Virus record (IMG/VR): IMGVR_UViG_3300027861_000094
Coordinates: 1 to 35,992 of that record
Length of the DNA: 35,992 bases
Origin: a virus
Strand: one strand, 5' to 3'
Positions 14,410 to 24,732 of this stretch are shown in pieces (the stretch's first letter is position 1; each line of letters opens with the position of its first letter). The notes under the pieces were generated by a model that saw only the letters and a program-made list of their open reading frames with translations, searched no databases and was not told the origin of the DNA. Made by a program: the position numbers and the translations under genes.

Positions 14410-16026
14410 ATGCCTTCTATCGTTACACGATTTTATAGAAATGATAACGCTGAACACTTCATCCAAAATTTTGGTGAAGAAGGTGGTTATTATTTCTTTT
14501 TAGCAAATCTGAATGACTGGACTGGTGATCCTCCTACTCCTACACAAAAAATAGAAGATATTGATTTTCGTATTTGGGATAAAATTATCGCAATGAAACG
14601 AATTGTGGTATCTGATTTAAGTTTGGTAATACCTAGATACAATTGGACTTCTGGAACTGTTTATAAAAAATATAAAAGTTATGAAAACATTTTTTCTGGA
14701 CTTTCAGCCGCAAACACATTTTATATAGTAACATCTGATTTTCGTGTTTATAAATGTATTGATAACAATCGAGGCACACAATCAACAATAGAACCAAAAC
14801 AAACGGATTTAATTAATACTTTTAAAACTTCTGATGGATACGAATGGAAATATATGTATCCCATCATTGGTTCAGATATTCAAAAATTTATTAGTTCTGA
14901 ATACATACCAATTAAATTTGCAGAAACGGTAAATAATTTTAATACAGAACAATTTAATATTCAATTAGCTGCGATAAAGGGTTCAGTAGATACAATTGAT
15001 GTTACTGCAAATGGTAGTAACTATGTTAACTTTTCTGGACAAATCAGTGGTTATACCAATACGACTGTTCTGACAATTGATGTTACTGGTGCAAATCGTG
15101 TTGATGATGATTTCTATAACGGTTGCGATCTTTTTGTAGAAAGGGGTACTGGTTTAGGACAACTTGTGGAAATTTCTGATTATGATGCTGCATTAGCTAA
15201 GATTACTTTGGGAACCGCACTTTCACAAGATCTAACAATTCAATCAGCTGACGAACCAAGTTTCATCCGTATTGGTCCAAAAGTAACCATTAAGACAGAC
15301 GGTACAACACAATCAACCGCATATGCAAATATTAATCCTTTAACTTCAAACGGTGTTAATTATATCACCGTTGTCAATAAAGGGGTTGGTTCAAATCGTG
15401 GTACAATCACAATCACCGATAGTACGTTCATTGGTGCTACTGGTTCTGGTGCTACAGCCGAAATGAACTTCTCTCCTACAAAGGGACACGGTTCAAACGC
15501 CGTAAGAGAATTGCACAATGGTGCGTTAATGTTCAATGTCCGTCTTTCAAAGAATGAAGAAGAAGATTTATTAGAAACATCAAATTACGGAACATACGGT
15601 CTTCTTCAATATCCGGAATATGCGAACGGAACAGTTGTCACAAATACTGCAATAAATAATACAACAAGATTGAATTTGTCCGGAGTTTCTTCTGCATCTC
15701 TTACAAATGCAACTGCGCTTACGAGTTGGAAAGTAGAAGGTCTTACTTCTTTCGCCACGGCCAATGCAGTTACATTCGTAAGTAATTTTGATGGTGCAAA
15801 CGGAACACTTTCAATCACAAATGGTGAATATACAAATGGTGAATTTTTTACAACAGGTGAAACGATTCGTTTAGATAACGATATAAGTTATCAGGGTGTG
15901 TTAGATAGTATAACATATAGTACAGTTCAACCATATACTGGTGAAGTTTTATATATTGAGAACCGAGAACAAATTACTAGAAATCCTCTACAGATTGAAG
16001 ATTTCAAAATTATAGTACAATATTAA
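14410..16026 (+). CDS. 8: Baseplate wedge protein gp8 with enlarged middle
   Basis: The 538-residue protein is longer than T4 gp8 (334). The N-terminus has the gp8 pattern IVTRFYRNDNAEHFIQNFG, later VVSDLSLVIPRYNW, TFYIVTSDFRVYKCIDNN, and DGYEWKYMYPI at residues 142-152 followed by SEYIPIKF. The C-terminus GEVLYIENREQITRNPLQIEDFKIIV matches the gp8 end (GEMIYMENR in T4). Between about residues 180 and 500 is a beta-rich insertion with VDTIDVTANGSNYV, FVERGTGLGQLVEIS and GSGATAEMNFSPTKGHG, which accounts for the extra length. gp8 is a dimeric wedge component contacting gp6, gp7 and gp10. It follows its own late promoter and an ACGGAG ribosome site. Confidence 0.88.
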   Translation: MPSIVTRFYRNDNAEHFIQNFGEEGGYYFFLANLNDWTGDPPTPTQKIEDIDFRIWDKIIAMKRIVVSDLSLVIPRYNWTSGTVYKKYKSYENIFSGLSAANTFYIVTSDFRVYKCIDNNRGTQSTIEPKQTDLINTFKTSDGYEWKYMYPIIGSDIQKFISSEYIPIKFAETVNNFNTEQFNIQLAAIKGSVDTIDVTANGSNYVNFSGQISGYTNTTVLTIDVTGANRVDDDFYNGCDLFVERGTGLGQLVEISDYDAALAKITLGTALSQDLTIQSADEPSFIRIGPKVTIKTDGTTQSTAYANINPLTSNGVNYITVVNKGVGSNRGTITITDSTFIGATGSGATAEMNFSPTKGHGSNAVRELHNGALMFNVRLSKNEEEDLLETSNYGTYGLLQYPEYANGTVVTNTAINNTTRLNLSGVSSASLTNATALTSWKVEGLTSFATANAVTFVSNFDGANGTLSITNGEYTNGEFFTTGETIRLDNDISYQGVLDSITYSTVQPYTGEVLYIENREQITRNPLQIEDFKIIVQY

Positions 16027-16039
16027 GAGAGTATAATCA

Positions 16040-19000
16040 ATGGCATTAGCAAATACTGGTAGTTTACAAACAGATTTTAATGTAGACCCTTATTATGATG
16101 ATTATGATGAGAGTAAAAACTTTCATCGTATTTTGTTTAAACCAGGTCTTGCTGTACAGGCACGCGAATTAACTCAACTACAAACAATTCTTCAAAATCA
16201 GATAGATCGTTTTGGCGAACACATTTTCAAAGAAGGTAGTGTTGTTAGTGGTAATGAATTAAATTATGATATTAATGCGAAATTTGTTCGTATACAAGAC
16301 GAGTTTTCCGGATCTGCTGTAACAGTTGCTGATTTTAAAAATTTAGAAATTTCTGGTGGTACTACTGGTATTAATGCGTTTGTTTTTGATTCAGCCGATG
16401 GTTCAGAAGCCGGATTGCCTGATACAAAAACTCTTTTTATTAAATATATTGATAGCGGTACTGATAATGTTACAACTGCTTTTGGAACTAGTGAAACTAT
16501 AACAAGTAATACGGGTAGTATACAAGCTACAACATTGGCTTCGGGTGCAACTGGAAATAGCGCAATTGTTACGTTAGGTTCAGGTATTATATTCGCAAAA
16601 GATAATTTTATTCGTGTTGACGAACAATCGATTGTAGTAAGTAAATATAGTGCAGATGCTTCACTAAAAGTAGGTTACACTATTACGGAAGAAATTGTTG
16701 TTTTTACAGACGATAATACACTTCTCGATCCTGCACAAGGTGCATATAATTATGCTGCACCTGGTGCCGATAGATTAAAACTTACAGCAACTTTAACAAC
16801 AAAAGAATTAAGTGATACGGCCGATGTTAACTTTGTTGAAAGACTTCGTTTAAATAAAGGAAGAATTGAACAGAAATTTGACAAACCAATTTATAACGTG
16901 ATCAATGATTATATCGCAAGAAGAACTTATGACGAGTCTGGTGATTACATCGTAAATGGATTGAATGTTAAATTAAGAGAACACTTAGATGATGAAAATG
17001 GTAACGGAGGATTTTTAAAGGTTGGTGATACTCCTGCTGGAAACGACCAATTATTGATTGTTGATGTAAATCCAGGTAAAGCATATGTTCGTGGTTACGA
17101 AACAGAAGTTTTAGTTACAGAACATGTTCCTATTGACAAAGGAATTGACTTTGTTCAAGTAGATGATGCCACATTCAGTGCAAATTATGGAAATTATGTT
17201 GTGGTGGATGAACTTGTAGGTTCATGGGACATAAACAATCATGGTAAAGTTGATCTGCGTAATACATTTCAAGGCGCAATTTCAAACAATGTGTTTTCGA
17301 CTGCTGGTGCATCTCCATTAGGAACAAAAATAGGTGAAGCAAGAGTAAGAGCTTTAGATCATGTTTCTGGTTCAAAGGGGGACAAAGACACTACTTATAA
17401 TATGTATTTGTACGATATTCAAATGACTTCAAATACATTTAGTCAAGTTAAAAGTATTGTTTCTGATGATGGTACTATTGATGGTGTTGCTGATGTTGTT
17501 ACAGTTTCAAATAATGCTGTATTGAAGGATTCTGCGTTTAACACAGCTTTAGTAAAAGTTCCAGGATCTTATATTAAAAGTTTAAAACCTTCTGGTACAA
17601 CTGATACTGATTGGATATTTTTAAGAAAATTTGAAAATATTTCTGTTACTAGTGGCGTTTTCTCATTAACATCATCTGAACTATCGGCCGATGAAGAATT
17701 TACTGTTTCTTCCTTTCCTTCAGAAACACAAAGACAAGAACTATTTCATGTTTATGTAGATAATGGTTCGGCCGCAAATACTACCAATTACGATACTAGT
17801 GCAACTCTTTCGGGAAATACGGTTAGTAGTTTGACTTCTGCGACTACAAAATATAATGCTGGTGATGTAATTCAAATTGGAACAGATGCTAATTATCGAT
17901 TCAGTGTAGATAACGTCGATAGTACTACACAATTAACTGTCACAAATAAAAATAATCTTAGTTCTGGTGCAAATAATGTTTATAAAGTATTTTTACCAGG
18001 ACAGACGGTATCTCTAGGAGGTTTTGGTGGTTCTACTGTTGCCAGATCCGGAACATATACTGATTCTCAAAACATTCAATTTGATTTAAAAGAACCGACT
18101 CTTGGCACAACAGTTGATATTATTGCTGAATTGAAAAAGGTCAATAAGGGCGAAACAACAAAGACTCTACAGGCAGACAAATTCGTTGAGATTGATATTT
18201 CTACTAACTCGGCCAGTACATCTGGTCCATGGATTCTTGGTGCACCAGACGGATATAGATTAAAAGAAGTTCGTTTCAGTAGTTCAACTTTTACATCTGA
18301 AACGGACGGCACAGATGTTACTTCTGATTTTGAATTAGACACTGGTATGAAGGACAACTATTACGATCTAGCTAAACTTAAATTAAAATCTACTTCAACA
18401 AGAACAATCGGCGGTACAGATTTTTATCTTGTTAAATTCGATTACTTTACTAGATCTGCAAAGGATACTTTCTTCTCTGTAGATTCATATGATGGAGTTG
18501 TAGAGTTAGAAGATATCCCAATTTATGTTTCTCCCGTAACCGGCGAATCTTACGATTTAAGAAACTATGTTGATTTTAGACCATATACTTCAGTTTCCGC
18601 TTCTCCTCCTAATGTCTTTGCGTCTAAACCAACAAATCCGGGTTCATCGCTCGGACTAGATACCACAACAGGTGGCTTTAGATTTATTGCTCCTAATGAA
18701 TCTGTTACCTCTTCTTTCACCTATAATCTTCCTAGAAAAGATAGAGTTATCATTACATCGAAGGGTGAGATGAGAGTTATTCGTGGAGTATCATCTTTAA
18801 ATCCACAGACACCATCTGTTCCTAGTGACGGTTTAACATTAGCCATTCTTGACATTAGACCAAATCCATCTCTTCCATATGATAATGCAATCGCAATCAA
18901 TAGAGAAGATTTGGCCAATGAAGTAACACCAGTAAGACAAGTTCGTTATACAATGCGTGATATTGGTGTATTGAAAAATAGAATTGAGAATTTAGAATAC

Positions 19001-21874
19001 TACACATCGCTTTCACTATTAGAAAATGACACCAAGAATCTCACAATATCCGATGCAAATGGATTAAATCGTTTTAAAAACGGAATTCTTGTAGATCAAT
19101 TCACAGGCCATAATATTGGTAATGTAAAAAACTTGGACTATAAGATTTCTGTTGATCCTAAAAACAACGAGATTCGTCCAACATTTAAGAACTATGATGT
19201 TACATTCTCTTACAATAGTGGTGCTTCCGGTACTACTAAAACCGGTAGTCTCGTCACCTTACCTTATACAGAAGATAAATTAATATCACAGCCATTTGCT
19301 TCTGATAATCGTAATTTGACAAGTCTTTTCTATAGCTTTAATGGTGTGGTCCAGTTAAATCCAGAAACTGATTATTGGGTTGATACCACAACATCACCAG
19401 ATGTTCAGATCAATTTTGATTTCAATACAGATGCGTGGAATAGATTATCTAATTCATGGGGAACTGAATGGGGTAGTTGGTCAAATATTTGGTCAGCTAC
19501 TTCATCTTCAACTACTTCAAATCAGTGGCAAGTAAACACTGTTGCTACGACTCAAACTGGTCAAGAAAGAACTGGTATTCGTACAACAGTTGGTGTTCCT
19601 CTCACACAAGAGCAAAGTATTGGTGAATTTGTAAAAAATGTAAATGTTATACCTTTCATGCGTTCTCGTGTGATTGAAGTGGTCGCTGATGGTTTAAAAC
19701 CAAACACTCGTGTTTACCCATTCTTTGATGATACAACAGTTTCTTCTTATTGTACACCAGCAAATTCATCTTTTGCTAACACCGCGACAGAAGGTTCAAA
19801 TCTGATTACTGACGCTACTGGTAAATTATATACGCTATTCAGAATTCCTAATGAAAATGGTTTAAGATTTAGAACAGGTTCTTTGATATTTAAATTATCT
19901 GATAGCGTAACAGGGCGAGAAAATAGTACCACATTTGCTTCTACTCGTTATACTGCTGACGGTCTTTCACAAGAAGTTGGTGAAACGATAATAAGTACTA
20001 GAAGGCCTAATATTGAGTTACAAACAGTAACTGAAAATAGAGTAATTACTAATAGTACGACAAGAGTAACGAATATTTCTCCTCCTTGGCAGGAATTCTC
20101 GGAGACGAATGACGGCGATCCATCCTTTGATCCTTTAGCCCAAACATTCATTCTTAATTTAAGGGGTACTGAATTCGGATCTTCTTCTGGTGCATTTTTA
20201 ACCAAACTGGATCTATTCTTCCAGAGTAAAGATTCTACATCGCCGATTATTGTAGAAATAAGAGAAGTTGATGCAAGTACTTCTTTTATTACGAAAAGAA
20301 TTGTGCCTTTCGGTAGAGTTGTTGTTCCCGCTTCAAGTATTAATGCAGATTCAAGTGATTCTACTGTTGCAACAACTATCACATTTGATACACCAGTATA
20401 TCTGTTCAATGAACAAGAATATGCATTTGTTGTAAAACCTGGTGGTAATGCACCTAATTTTAGTCTTTGGATTTCAAGACTCGGTGAAAATGATTTAGCT
20501 ACAGGCAATCGTATTGATAAACAACCATACTCTGGTATCTTATTTGCATCTTCAAACGATAGAACTTATAGTCCTATACAAGAAGAAGATGTTAAGTTCA
20601 ATGCATACTTTGCTAATTTTGGTACAGGTTCTACACAAACTGCTGTTTTCCATAATGCTAACAACGATTTCTTAACGGTTAACAATGTGACGGGAACTAA
20701 ACTAACTACTGTTGGTGAAGAAGTACATGGAGAAACTGAACTTGTATTAGACAGCAATATCATTGGAGCAAATGTCGGTGAAGATTTGGTGGATATTGTT
20801 ACAGGCGCAAATGGTGAAATTACATTTACAAACGGAACTGGTACATTTAGGCTTAAAAATGTAACAACGACTAAATTCACTACAAGTAATACAGTTATTT
20901 TATTTCAAGGCGGTGTTGAACAATCTTCAAATAATGCTGTTATTAACAGTCAAACAACACCTATTGGTAAAACAAAACTTTATGACGATTTGAACTTTGC
21001 GAATACTGTTTTACATTTGAGCGATTCAAATGGTCAATTTGATGCTGGTACTTGGGTAAAAGGACAAACTAATTCGGGACAAGCTTACATTGTTTCTGTA
21101 GATGATTTTGAAGTTGATTTGTTCCATACACATTTAAGTAGTTTGGAATTAGAAAAAACTTCTTTGACTGCACAAGCAAAACTAGCAAATAGTCCTACTG
21201 CTGCGGGCACTTTTAAGGACATAAACATTAACAATGATACTTCACCCGAATCTAGAAAATACATTCTTTCTAGATCAAACGAAATTGATGAAGCTGCATT
21301 TTTAGGTGATGAGTCGGTCGATGTTAATGTTGTATTTAAAAATACGATAAATCCTTATCATTCTCCTGCGATTGATGCCGATAGAGCTGCATTCTTTACT
21401 GTAGAAAACTTGATAAACAACGATTCTACTGGTGAAGATGGTGCATCTGGTGGTAACGCAGAAGCTAGATATATCACAAAAACAATCACACTTGCAGAAG
21501 GTCAAGATGCTGAAGATTTAAAAGTTTATCTAACTGCATATAAATCATCTACGAGTGATGTGAAAGTTTATACAAAAGTTCTAAATGCGGAAGATGGAGA
21601 TGATTTTGAAGTGAGTAATTGGATTGAAATGACTCGCTCTTCGGCTACATCCGAACTTTCAGATTCTGAAGATGTATTTGATTATAAAGAATACGAGTAT
21701 GATATTCCAACCGCAAGCTTGACCGGTACAAATGGCGAAATACAATATACAAATTCGCAAAATGTTACCTATACAGGATTTAAACGATTTGCAATTAAAA
21801 TAGTTCTTCTTTCAAGCAATACTGTAAAACCACCAAAGGTAAAGAATTTGAGAGTTATTGCACTTCAAATATAA
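16040..21874 (+). CDS. Giant DUF4815-type virion structural protein, gp10 position
   Basis: This is the largest gene in the window (1944 residues). Residues about 12-72 (FNVDPYYDDYDESKNFHRIL, KPGLAVQARELTQLQTILQN, DRFGEHIFKEGSVVSG) are the hallmark of the DUF4815 family of T4-like marine phage structural proteins. Around residues 960-1010 comes a conserved coil region (VRQVRYTMRDIGVLKNRIENLEYYTSLSLLE). Near residues 1330-1520 a jelly-roll-like section (DPLAQTFIL, FLTKLDLFFQSKDSTSPIIVEIRE, YLFNEQEYAFVVKPG) may bind other baseplate or fibre parts. It follows gp8, where T4 has gp9/gp10, so a peripheral baseplate or short-fibre attachment role is likely, but there is no visible gp10 similarity. 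Confidence 0.75.
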   Translation: MALANTGSLQTDFNVDPYYDDYDESKNFHRILFKPGLAVQARELTQLQTILQNQIDRFGEHIFKEGSVVSGNELNYDINAKFVRIQDEFSGSAVTVADFKNLEISGGTTGINAFVFDSADGSEAGLPDTKTLFIKYIDSGTDNVTTAFGTSETITSNTGSIQATTLASGATGNSAIVTLGSGIIFAKDNFIRVDEQSIVVSKYSADASLKVGYTITEEIVVFTDDNTLLDPAQGAYNYAAPGADRLKLTATLTTKELSDTADVNFVERLRLNKGRIEQKFDKPIYNVINDYIARRTYDESGDYIVNGLNVKLREHLDDENGNGGFLKVGDTPAGNDQLLIVDVNPGKAYVRGYETEVLVTEHVPIDKGIDFVQVDDATFSANYGNYVVVDELVGSWDINNHGKVDLRNTFQGAISNNVFSTAGASPLGTKIGEARVRALDHVSGSKGDKDTTYNMYLYDIQMTSNTFSQVKSIVSDDGTIDGVADVVTVSNNAVLKDSAFNTALVKVPGSYIKSLKPSGTTDTDWIFLRKFENISVTSGVFSLTSSELSADEEFTVSSFPSETQRQELFHVYVDNGSAANTTNYDTSATLSGNTVSSLTSATTKYNAGDVIQIGTDANYRFSVDNVDSTTQLTVTNKNNLSSGANNVYKVFLPGQTVSLGGFGGSTVARSGTYTDSQNIQFDLKEPTLGTTVDIIAELKKVNKGETTKTLQADKFVEIDISTNSASTSGPWILGAPDGYRLKEVRFSSSTFTSETDGTDVTSDFELDTGMKDNYYDLAKLKLKSTSTRTIGGTDFYLVKFDYFTRSAKDTFFSVDSYDGVVELEDIPIYVSPVTGESYDLRNYVDFRPYTSVSASPPNVFASKPTNPGSSLGLDTTTGGFRFIAPNESVTSSFTYNLPRKDRVIITSKGEMRVIRGVSSLNPQTPSVPSDGLTLAILDIRPNPSLPYDNAIAINREDLANEVTPVRQVRYTMRDIGVLKNRIENLEYYTSLSLLENDTKNLTISDANGLNRFKNGILVDQFTGHNIGNVKNLDYKISVDPKNNEIRPTFKNYDVTFSYNSGASGTTKTGSLVTLPYTEDKLISQPFASDNRNLTSLFYSFNGVVQLNPETDYWVDTTTSPDVQINFDFNTDAWNRLSNSWGTEWGSWSNIWSATSSSTTSNQWQVNTVATTQTGQERTGIRTTVGVPLTQEQSIGEFVKNVNVIPFMRSRVIEVVADGLKPNTRVYPFFDDTTVSSYCTPANSSFANTATEGSNLITDATGKLYTLFRIPNENGLRFRTGSLIFKLSDSVTGRENSTTFASTRYTADGLSQEVGETIISTRRPNIELQTVTENRVITNSTTRVTNISPPWQEFSETNDGDPSFDPLAQTFILNLRGTEFGSSSGAFLTKLDLFFQSKDSTSPIIVEIREVDASTSFITKRIVPFGRVVVPASSINADSSDSTVATTITFDTPVYLFNEQEYAFVVKPGGNAPNFSLWISRLGENDLATGNRIDKQPYSGILFASSNDRTYSPIQEEDVKFNAYFANFGTGSTQTAVFHNANNDFLTVNNVTGTKLTTVGEEVHGETELVLDSNIIGANVGEDLVDIVTGANGEITFTNGTGTFRLKNVTTTKFTTSNTVILFQGGVEQSSNNAVINSQTTPIGKTKLYDDLNFANTVLHLSDSNGQFDAGTWVKGQTNSGQAYIVSVDDFEVDLFHTHLSSLELEKTSLTAQAKLANSPTAAGTFKDININNDTSPESRKYILSRSNEIDEAAFLGDESVDVNVVFKNTINPYHSPAIDADRAAFFTVENLINNDSTGEDGASGGNAEARYITKTITLAEGQDAEDLKVYLTAYKSSTSDVKVYTKVLNAEDGDDFEVSNWIEMTRSSATSELSDSEDVFDYKEYEYDIPTASLTGTNGEIQYTNSQNVTYTGFKRFAIKIVLLSSNTVKPPKVKNLRVIALQI

Positions 21875-21887
21875 TAGGTAAAAAGAC

Positions 21888-22094
21888 ATGTTACAAAAAA
21901 TACAAAATGTTTCGGAGTACGTGAAAGATGATAAAAATTCAGCGGTTTTATCAGTGGATAATAATTCTTTGAAAGCATACAAATCAAGAAGAACACAAAG
22001 CCGTGAATATGAAGAAGCAATAAACGATATAAATAATATAAAATCAGAATTAAGTGAAATCAAATCACTATTAACGCAACTGGTAGGAACATAA
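21888..22094 (+). CDS. Small coiled-coil protein (68 aa) of the tail-fibre block
   Basis: The 68-residue product has a polar N-terminus (VSEYVKDDKNSAVLSVDNNS), a basic centre (KAYKSRRTQSREYEEA) and a C-terminal heptad-like helix (INDINNIKSELSEIKSLLTQL). Short proteins with a YVKDDKN start and a coiled-coil end occur next to structural genes in other marine T4-like phages, but no function is known to me. It lies 13 bases after the giant protein with an AGGTAAA site upstream, and three bases before the next fibre gene. Confidence 0.7.
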   Translation: MLQKIQNVSEYVKDDKNSAVLSVDNNSLKAYKSRRTQSREYEEAINDINNIKSELSEIKSLLTQLVGT

Positions 22095-22097
22095 ATC

Positions 22098-23282
22098 GTG
22101 ACAACATTAGCTAATACAGAACTAAGTAATACTTTTAATAAGTGGAGATTAAACACGAATGTAACTACAGATCGTGTAAAAAGTATTACTCATTCTACCG
22201 ATAATGGTAGAATTGTTCTTACCGGTAATGTAGAAGTTAATACAAGTGACTTTGTTGTTGATACCACGACAAGTAGAGTGGGTATCGGTGTTGCTGCTCC
22301 AACAAAAGAATTAGATGTTTCTGGAGAAGTAAAGGTAAGTGCCAATGTAGCCGTAGATACAAATGTATTATATGTTGATGCTGCGAACAATAGAGTAGGT
22401 ATATTAACATCAACACCGCAAGTTGCACTTGATGTAAATGGCACAATTGATGGTACTACGCTCACAGATGGTACAATTTCAATAACTGGTGGCAATATAA
22501 CTGGTGCTACTGGTGTTACCGCAACAACATTTACTGGTGGTTTAACAGGTAATGCTGATACTGCTGATGCTTTATCTAGCGCGGTAACAGTTACATTAAC
22601 AGGTGATGTTACAGGTACCGCAAACTTTACAAATGCGGGAGATACTGCAACTATTACAACAACATATAATAATGATGTTGTTCTTGGAACAGATACTAGT
22701 GGTAACTATGTTGATAATGTAACTGATGGCGAAGGTATTGAAATAACAAATTCTGGTAGTGCGGGAGAAGGTTGGGAACCCGCGGTTGCTTTGAAAAATG
22801 CAGCTAGTCTCACAAATAATACTCTTCTAAAATGGAATGATAGTTCTACACAATTAACAGATTCCATTATTACAGATGATGGATCTGAATCTATTGTCTC
22901 TGGTCATATGAAAGTGACCGGTGTTGCATATGCAAATACAGATACGACTACATATGATAATGAGACTGGAGCAAGTGTTACTTTAGATTTGTCTTTAAGT
23001 AATAATATAGAAGTTGGAATCGCAACAACAAGCGGTACATTTACATTCAATAATCCGACAAATGATGATAAGAAAGGTCAGATTGGTGTTATAAAAGTAA
23101 CAAGGCTTGCGGGTTATGCGATTACTTCAATTGCATTTGCATCTGACTGGAATTTTATGGGTACTATTCCAGATTTAAATGCAGATTTAGGCGCAACTGG
23201 TAAATTCGGTTATCTAGATTATTATGTAGATAGCGCAACAAATATTCGTGCGAATTGGTCTGGTGCTAATACGTCAGTTTAA
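22098..23282 (+). CDS. Tail-fibre-like structural protein, GTG start
   Basis: The 394-residue protein starts at GTG (22098), three bases after the upstream stop; no ATG in this frame lies near enough to keep the conserved-looking N-terminus TTLANTELSNTFNKWRL. Residues about 50-125 contain two copies of a fibre repeat of the form VDTTTSRVGIGVAAPTKELDVSG and VDAANNRVGILTSTPQVALDVNG. After these come Thr/Gly-rich repeats (TLTGDVTGTANFTNAGDTATITT) and a C-terminal globular region (KVTRLAGYAITSIAFASDWNFMG). This is the composition of trimeric phage fibre shafts with a C-terminal head. It precedes the Gly/Pro-rich adhesin-like gene, fitting a fibre plus tip pair. Confidence 0.8.
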   Translation: MTTLANTELSNTFNKWRLNTNVTTDRVKSITHSTDNGRIVLTGNVEVNTSDFVVDTTTSRVGIGVAAPTKELDVSGEVKVSANVAVDTNVLYVDAANNRVGILTSTPQVALDVNGTIDGTTLTDGTISITGGNITGATGVTATTFTGGLTGNADTADALSSAVTVTLTGDVTGTANFTNAGDTATITTTYNNDVVLGTDTSGNYVDNVTDGEGIEITNSGSAGEGWEPAVALKNAASLTNNTLLKWNDSSTQLTDSIITDDGSESIVSGHMKVTGVAYANTDTTTYDNETGASVTLDLSLSNNIEVGIATTSGTFTFNNPTNDDKKGQIGVIKVTRLAGYAITSIAFASDWNFMGTIPDLNADLGATGKFGYLDYYVDSATNIRANWSGANTSV

Positions 23283-23295
23283 GGAGTAATTTAAT

Positions 23296-24174
23296 ATGCC
23301 ATTTTGGAATCCATTGATTGGTGGTAGCAAGGTTTTAGAGTTAGATTATTCTGATCCTGAATCAGGTACTTTATCAGCCTTTAATCTTTACGATTATGTA
23401 AATACTACATTAGGTGATCCTACTGGAGCAACAACAACGGGTTATTCTAAAGTTATTGTTAATATTCCTAATGAATATTATTTTGGATCACCTACTCCTG
23501 GCACCGCATCATTTGATGTTGGAAATTTTGGATCTAATCAAGATATAGAAATTAACTTAGACGGATATATAATTGGCCATGCTGGTTCTGGAGGTGCAGG
23601 TGGCGGTGCCGCTCAACCTAATCCTCCTGGCAGTCCGGGTCAATCTGGAGGCATTGCTTTGTCAAATCCGGGTCAAGCAAAATCTGTAACATTAGATGTT
23701 TCTCCTACCGGATTATTAGCAGGAGGTGGTGGAGGTCAAGGAGGACAAGAGGGGGGAAATGTTTTTAATCCTCCGGGTGGCGAGGAAACTCCTGGTTTTT
23801 CGCAGGGCGCATCTGGTTCACCTGGTCTAGGTGGCGCAGGTTGGCAAAAAGCTCCTAATGGCTCATTTACTAGTCCAGCTACTCCTGCTCCTAGACCGGA
23901 TGGTCCTGGACCCTGGTCTTTTAGAACTAGTTCTCCTGGAGGATATTTGGGACAATCTGGCCCAGCTGGACCCCAAAATCCAACCACTTTCTATCCAGGA
24001 ACAACACCTGGTTCTGGAGGTTCTACTGGTCCTTATGTAGTGGGTCCAACTACAGGAATAAATACTTTAACGATAAATAATCCAGCAAGTAGAGTTTATG
24101 GTCCAAATGTTAATCCTTTAGGATCTACTCATCCTTTGGGTTCACAACCAGGTGGACCTTCTACACCAACTTAA
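23296..24174 (+). CDS. Gly/Pro-rich adhesin-like tail fibre tip protein (gp38-like architecture)
   Basis: The first 85 residues look folded (MPFWNPLIGGSKVLELDYSD, SKVIVNIPNEYYFGSPTPG). From residue about 88 the protein is dominated by glycine and proline: INLDGYIIGHAGSGGAGGGA, VTLDVSPTGLLAGGGGGQGG, then SPGLGGAG, SSPGGYLGQSGPAGPQNP. The 'IxGxGGxGGxGG ... GLIxGGGGGGG' pattern is that of polyglycine-sandwich adhesins on phage fibre tips (T2/S16 gp38 type) and of glycine-rich phage receptor-binding domains. It probably contacts the host receptor. Much of the C-terminal half has collagen-like but irregular Gly-Pro spacing. An AAGGAG site precedes the ATG, and the gene follows a fibre gene by 13 bases. 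Confidence 0.7.
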   Translation: MPFWNPLIGGSKVLELDYSDPESGTLSAFNLYDYVNTTLGDPTGATTTGYSKVIVNIPNEYYFGSPTPGTASFDVGNFGSNQDIEINLDGYIIGHAGSGGAGGGAAQPNPPGSPGQSGGIALSNPGQAKSVTLDVSPTGLLAGGGGGQGGQEGGNVFNPPGGEETPGFSQGASGSPGLGGAGWQKAPNGSFTSPATPAPRPDGPGPWSFRTSSPGGYLGQSGPAGPQNPTTFYPGTTPGSGGSTGPYVVGPTTGINTLTINNPASRVYGPNVNPLGSTHPLGSQPGGPSTPT

Positions 24175-24192
24175 AATAGGATAGAATTTAAG

Positions 24193-24732
24193 ATGTATGC
24201 GAAAATAGTTAACTCTTCTTCCGACCAAAATAACTTAAATGAATCTGATTTAATTTTTATTGATAATCCTAAATCTTTAGTGGATTTTAATGGTATTCAA
24301 TATCCTCTTTCCGTTCTTCGAAATTTTACGAACGAAAAAATTTATAATCTTTTTGGTTTATTAAGTGTTGAGAGTAATAATGATTATACTGAATGGAATA
24401 GTGATATTCAAGATAGAGTTATAAGCCATTATTATGTGTCTAATTATGTTCTTTATAAAAATCTTGTTCTTCAAAACAAATCTCAAGAAATTATTGATGA
24501 AGTAAATGTTAAAAGGGAATTTGAAGCTTCTATCGAATATAGAAAACAAAGAAAAGAGGCATATATATCTGAAATATCACCCGAACAGGATCCTGTAACT
24601 ACTTTGGGTGATGTTGTTGATGCTCTGTATCAAGCAATTTATCACGGCGAAGTTGATAAATTAAATGATCTTGCTTTAAAAATAGAAAATATTAAAGAAA
24701 GATATCCTAAACCCACAGCAAATACTGCATGA
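24193..24732 (+). CDS. Possible tail-fibre assembly protein
   Basis: This 179-residue acidic protein has a small beta-rich N-terminal half (LIFIDNPKSLVDFNGIQYPL) and a helical C-terminal half (EFEASIEYRKQRKEAYISEISPEQDPVTTLGDVVDALYQAIYHGEV), ending KIENIKERYPKP. The final pattern, a helix followed by (K/R)ERYPKP, occurs in phage proteins encoded just after fibres and thought to help fibre assembly, but I cannot name a specific family with confidence. It follows the adhesin gene by 18 bases and overlaps the sulfotransferase start by four bases (ATGA), so expression of the enzyme island is tied to the fibre operon. Confidence 0.55.
   Translation: MYAKIVNSSSDQNNLNESDLIFIDNPKSLVDFNGIQYPLSVLRNFTNEKIYNLFGLLSVESNNDYTEWNSDIQDRVISHYYVSNYVLYKNLVLQNKSQEIIDEVNVKREFEASIEYRKQRKEAYISEISPEQDPVTTLGDVVDALYQAIYHGEVDKLNDLALKIENIKERYPKPTANTA

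Noticed and set aside
19948-20508. A 186-codon minus-strand open frame inside the giant structural gene
   Set aside because: It lies fully within a well-supported 1944-residue gene, has no ribosome site or promoter, and its composition is the complement of Thr/Ser/Asn-rich coding sequence.
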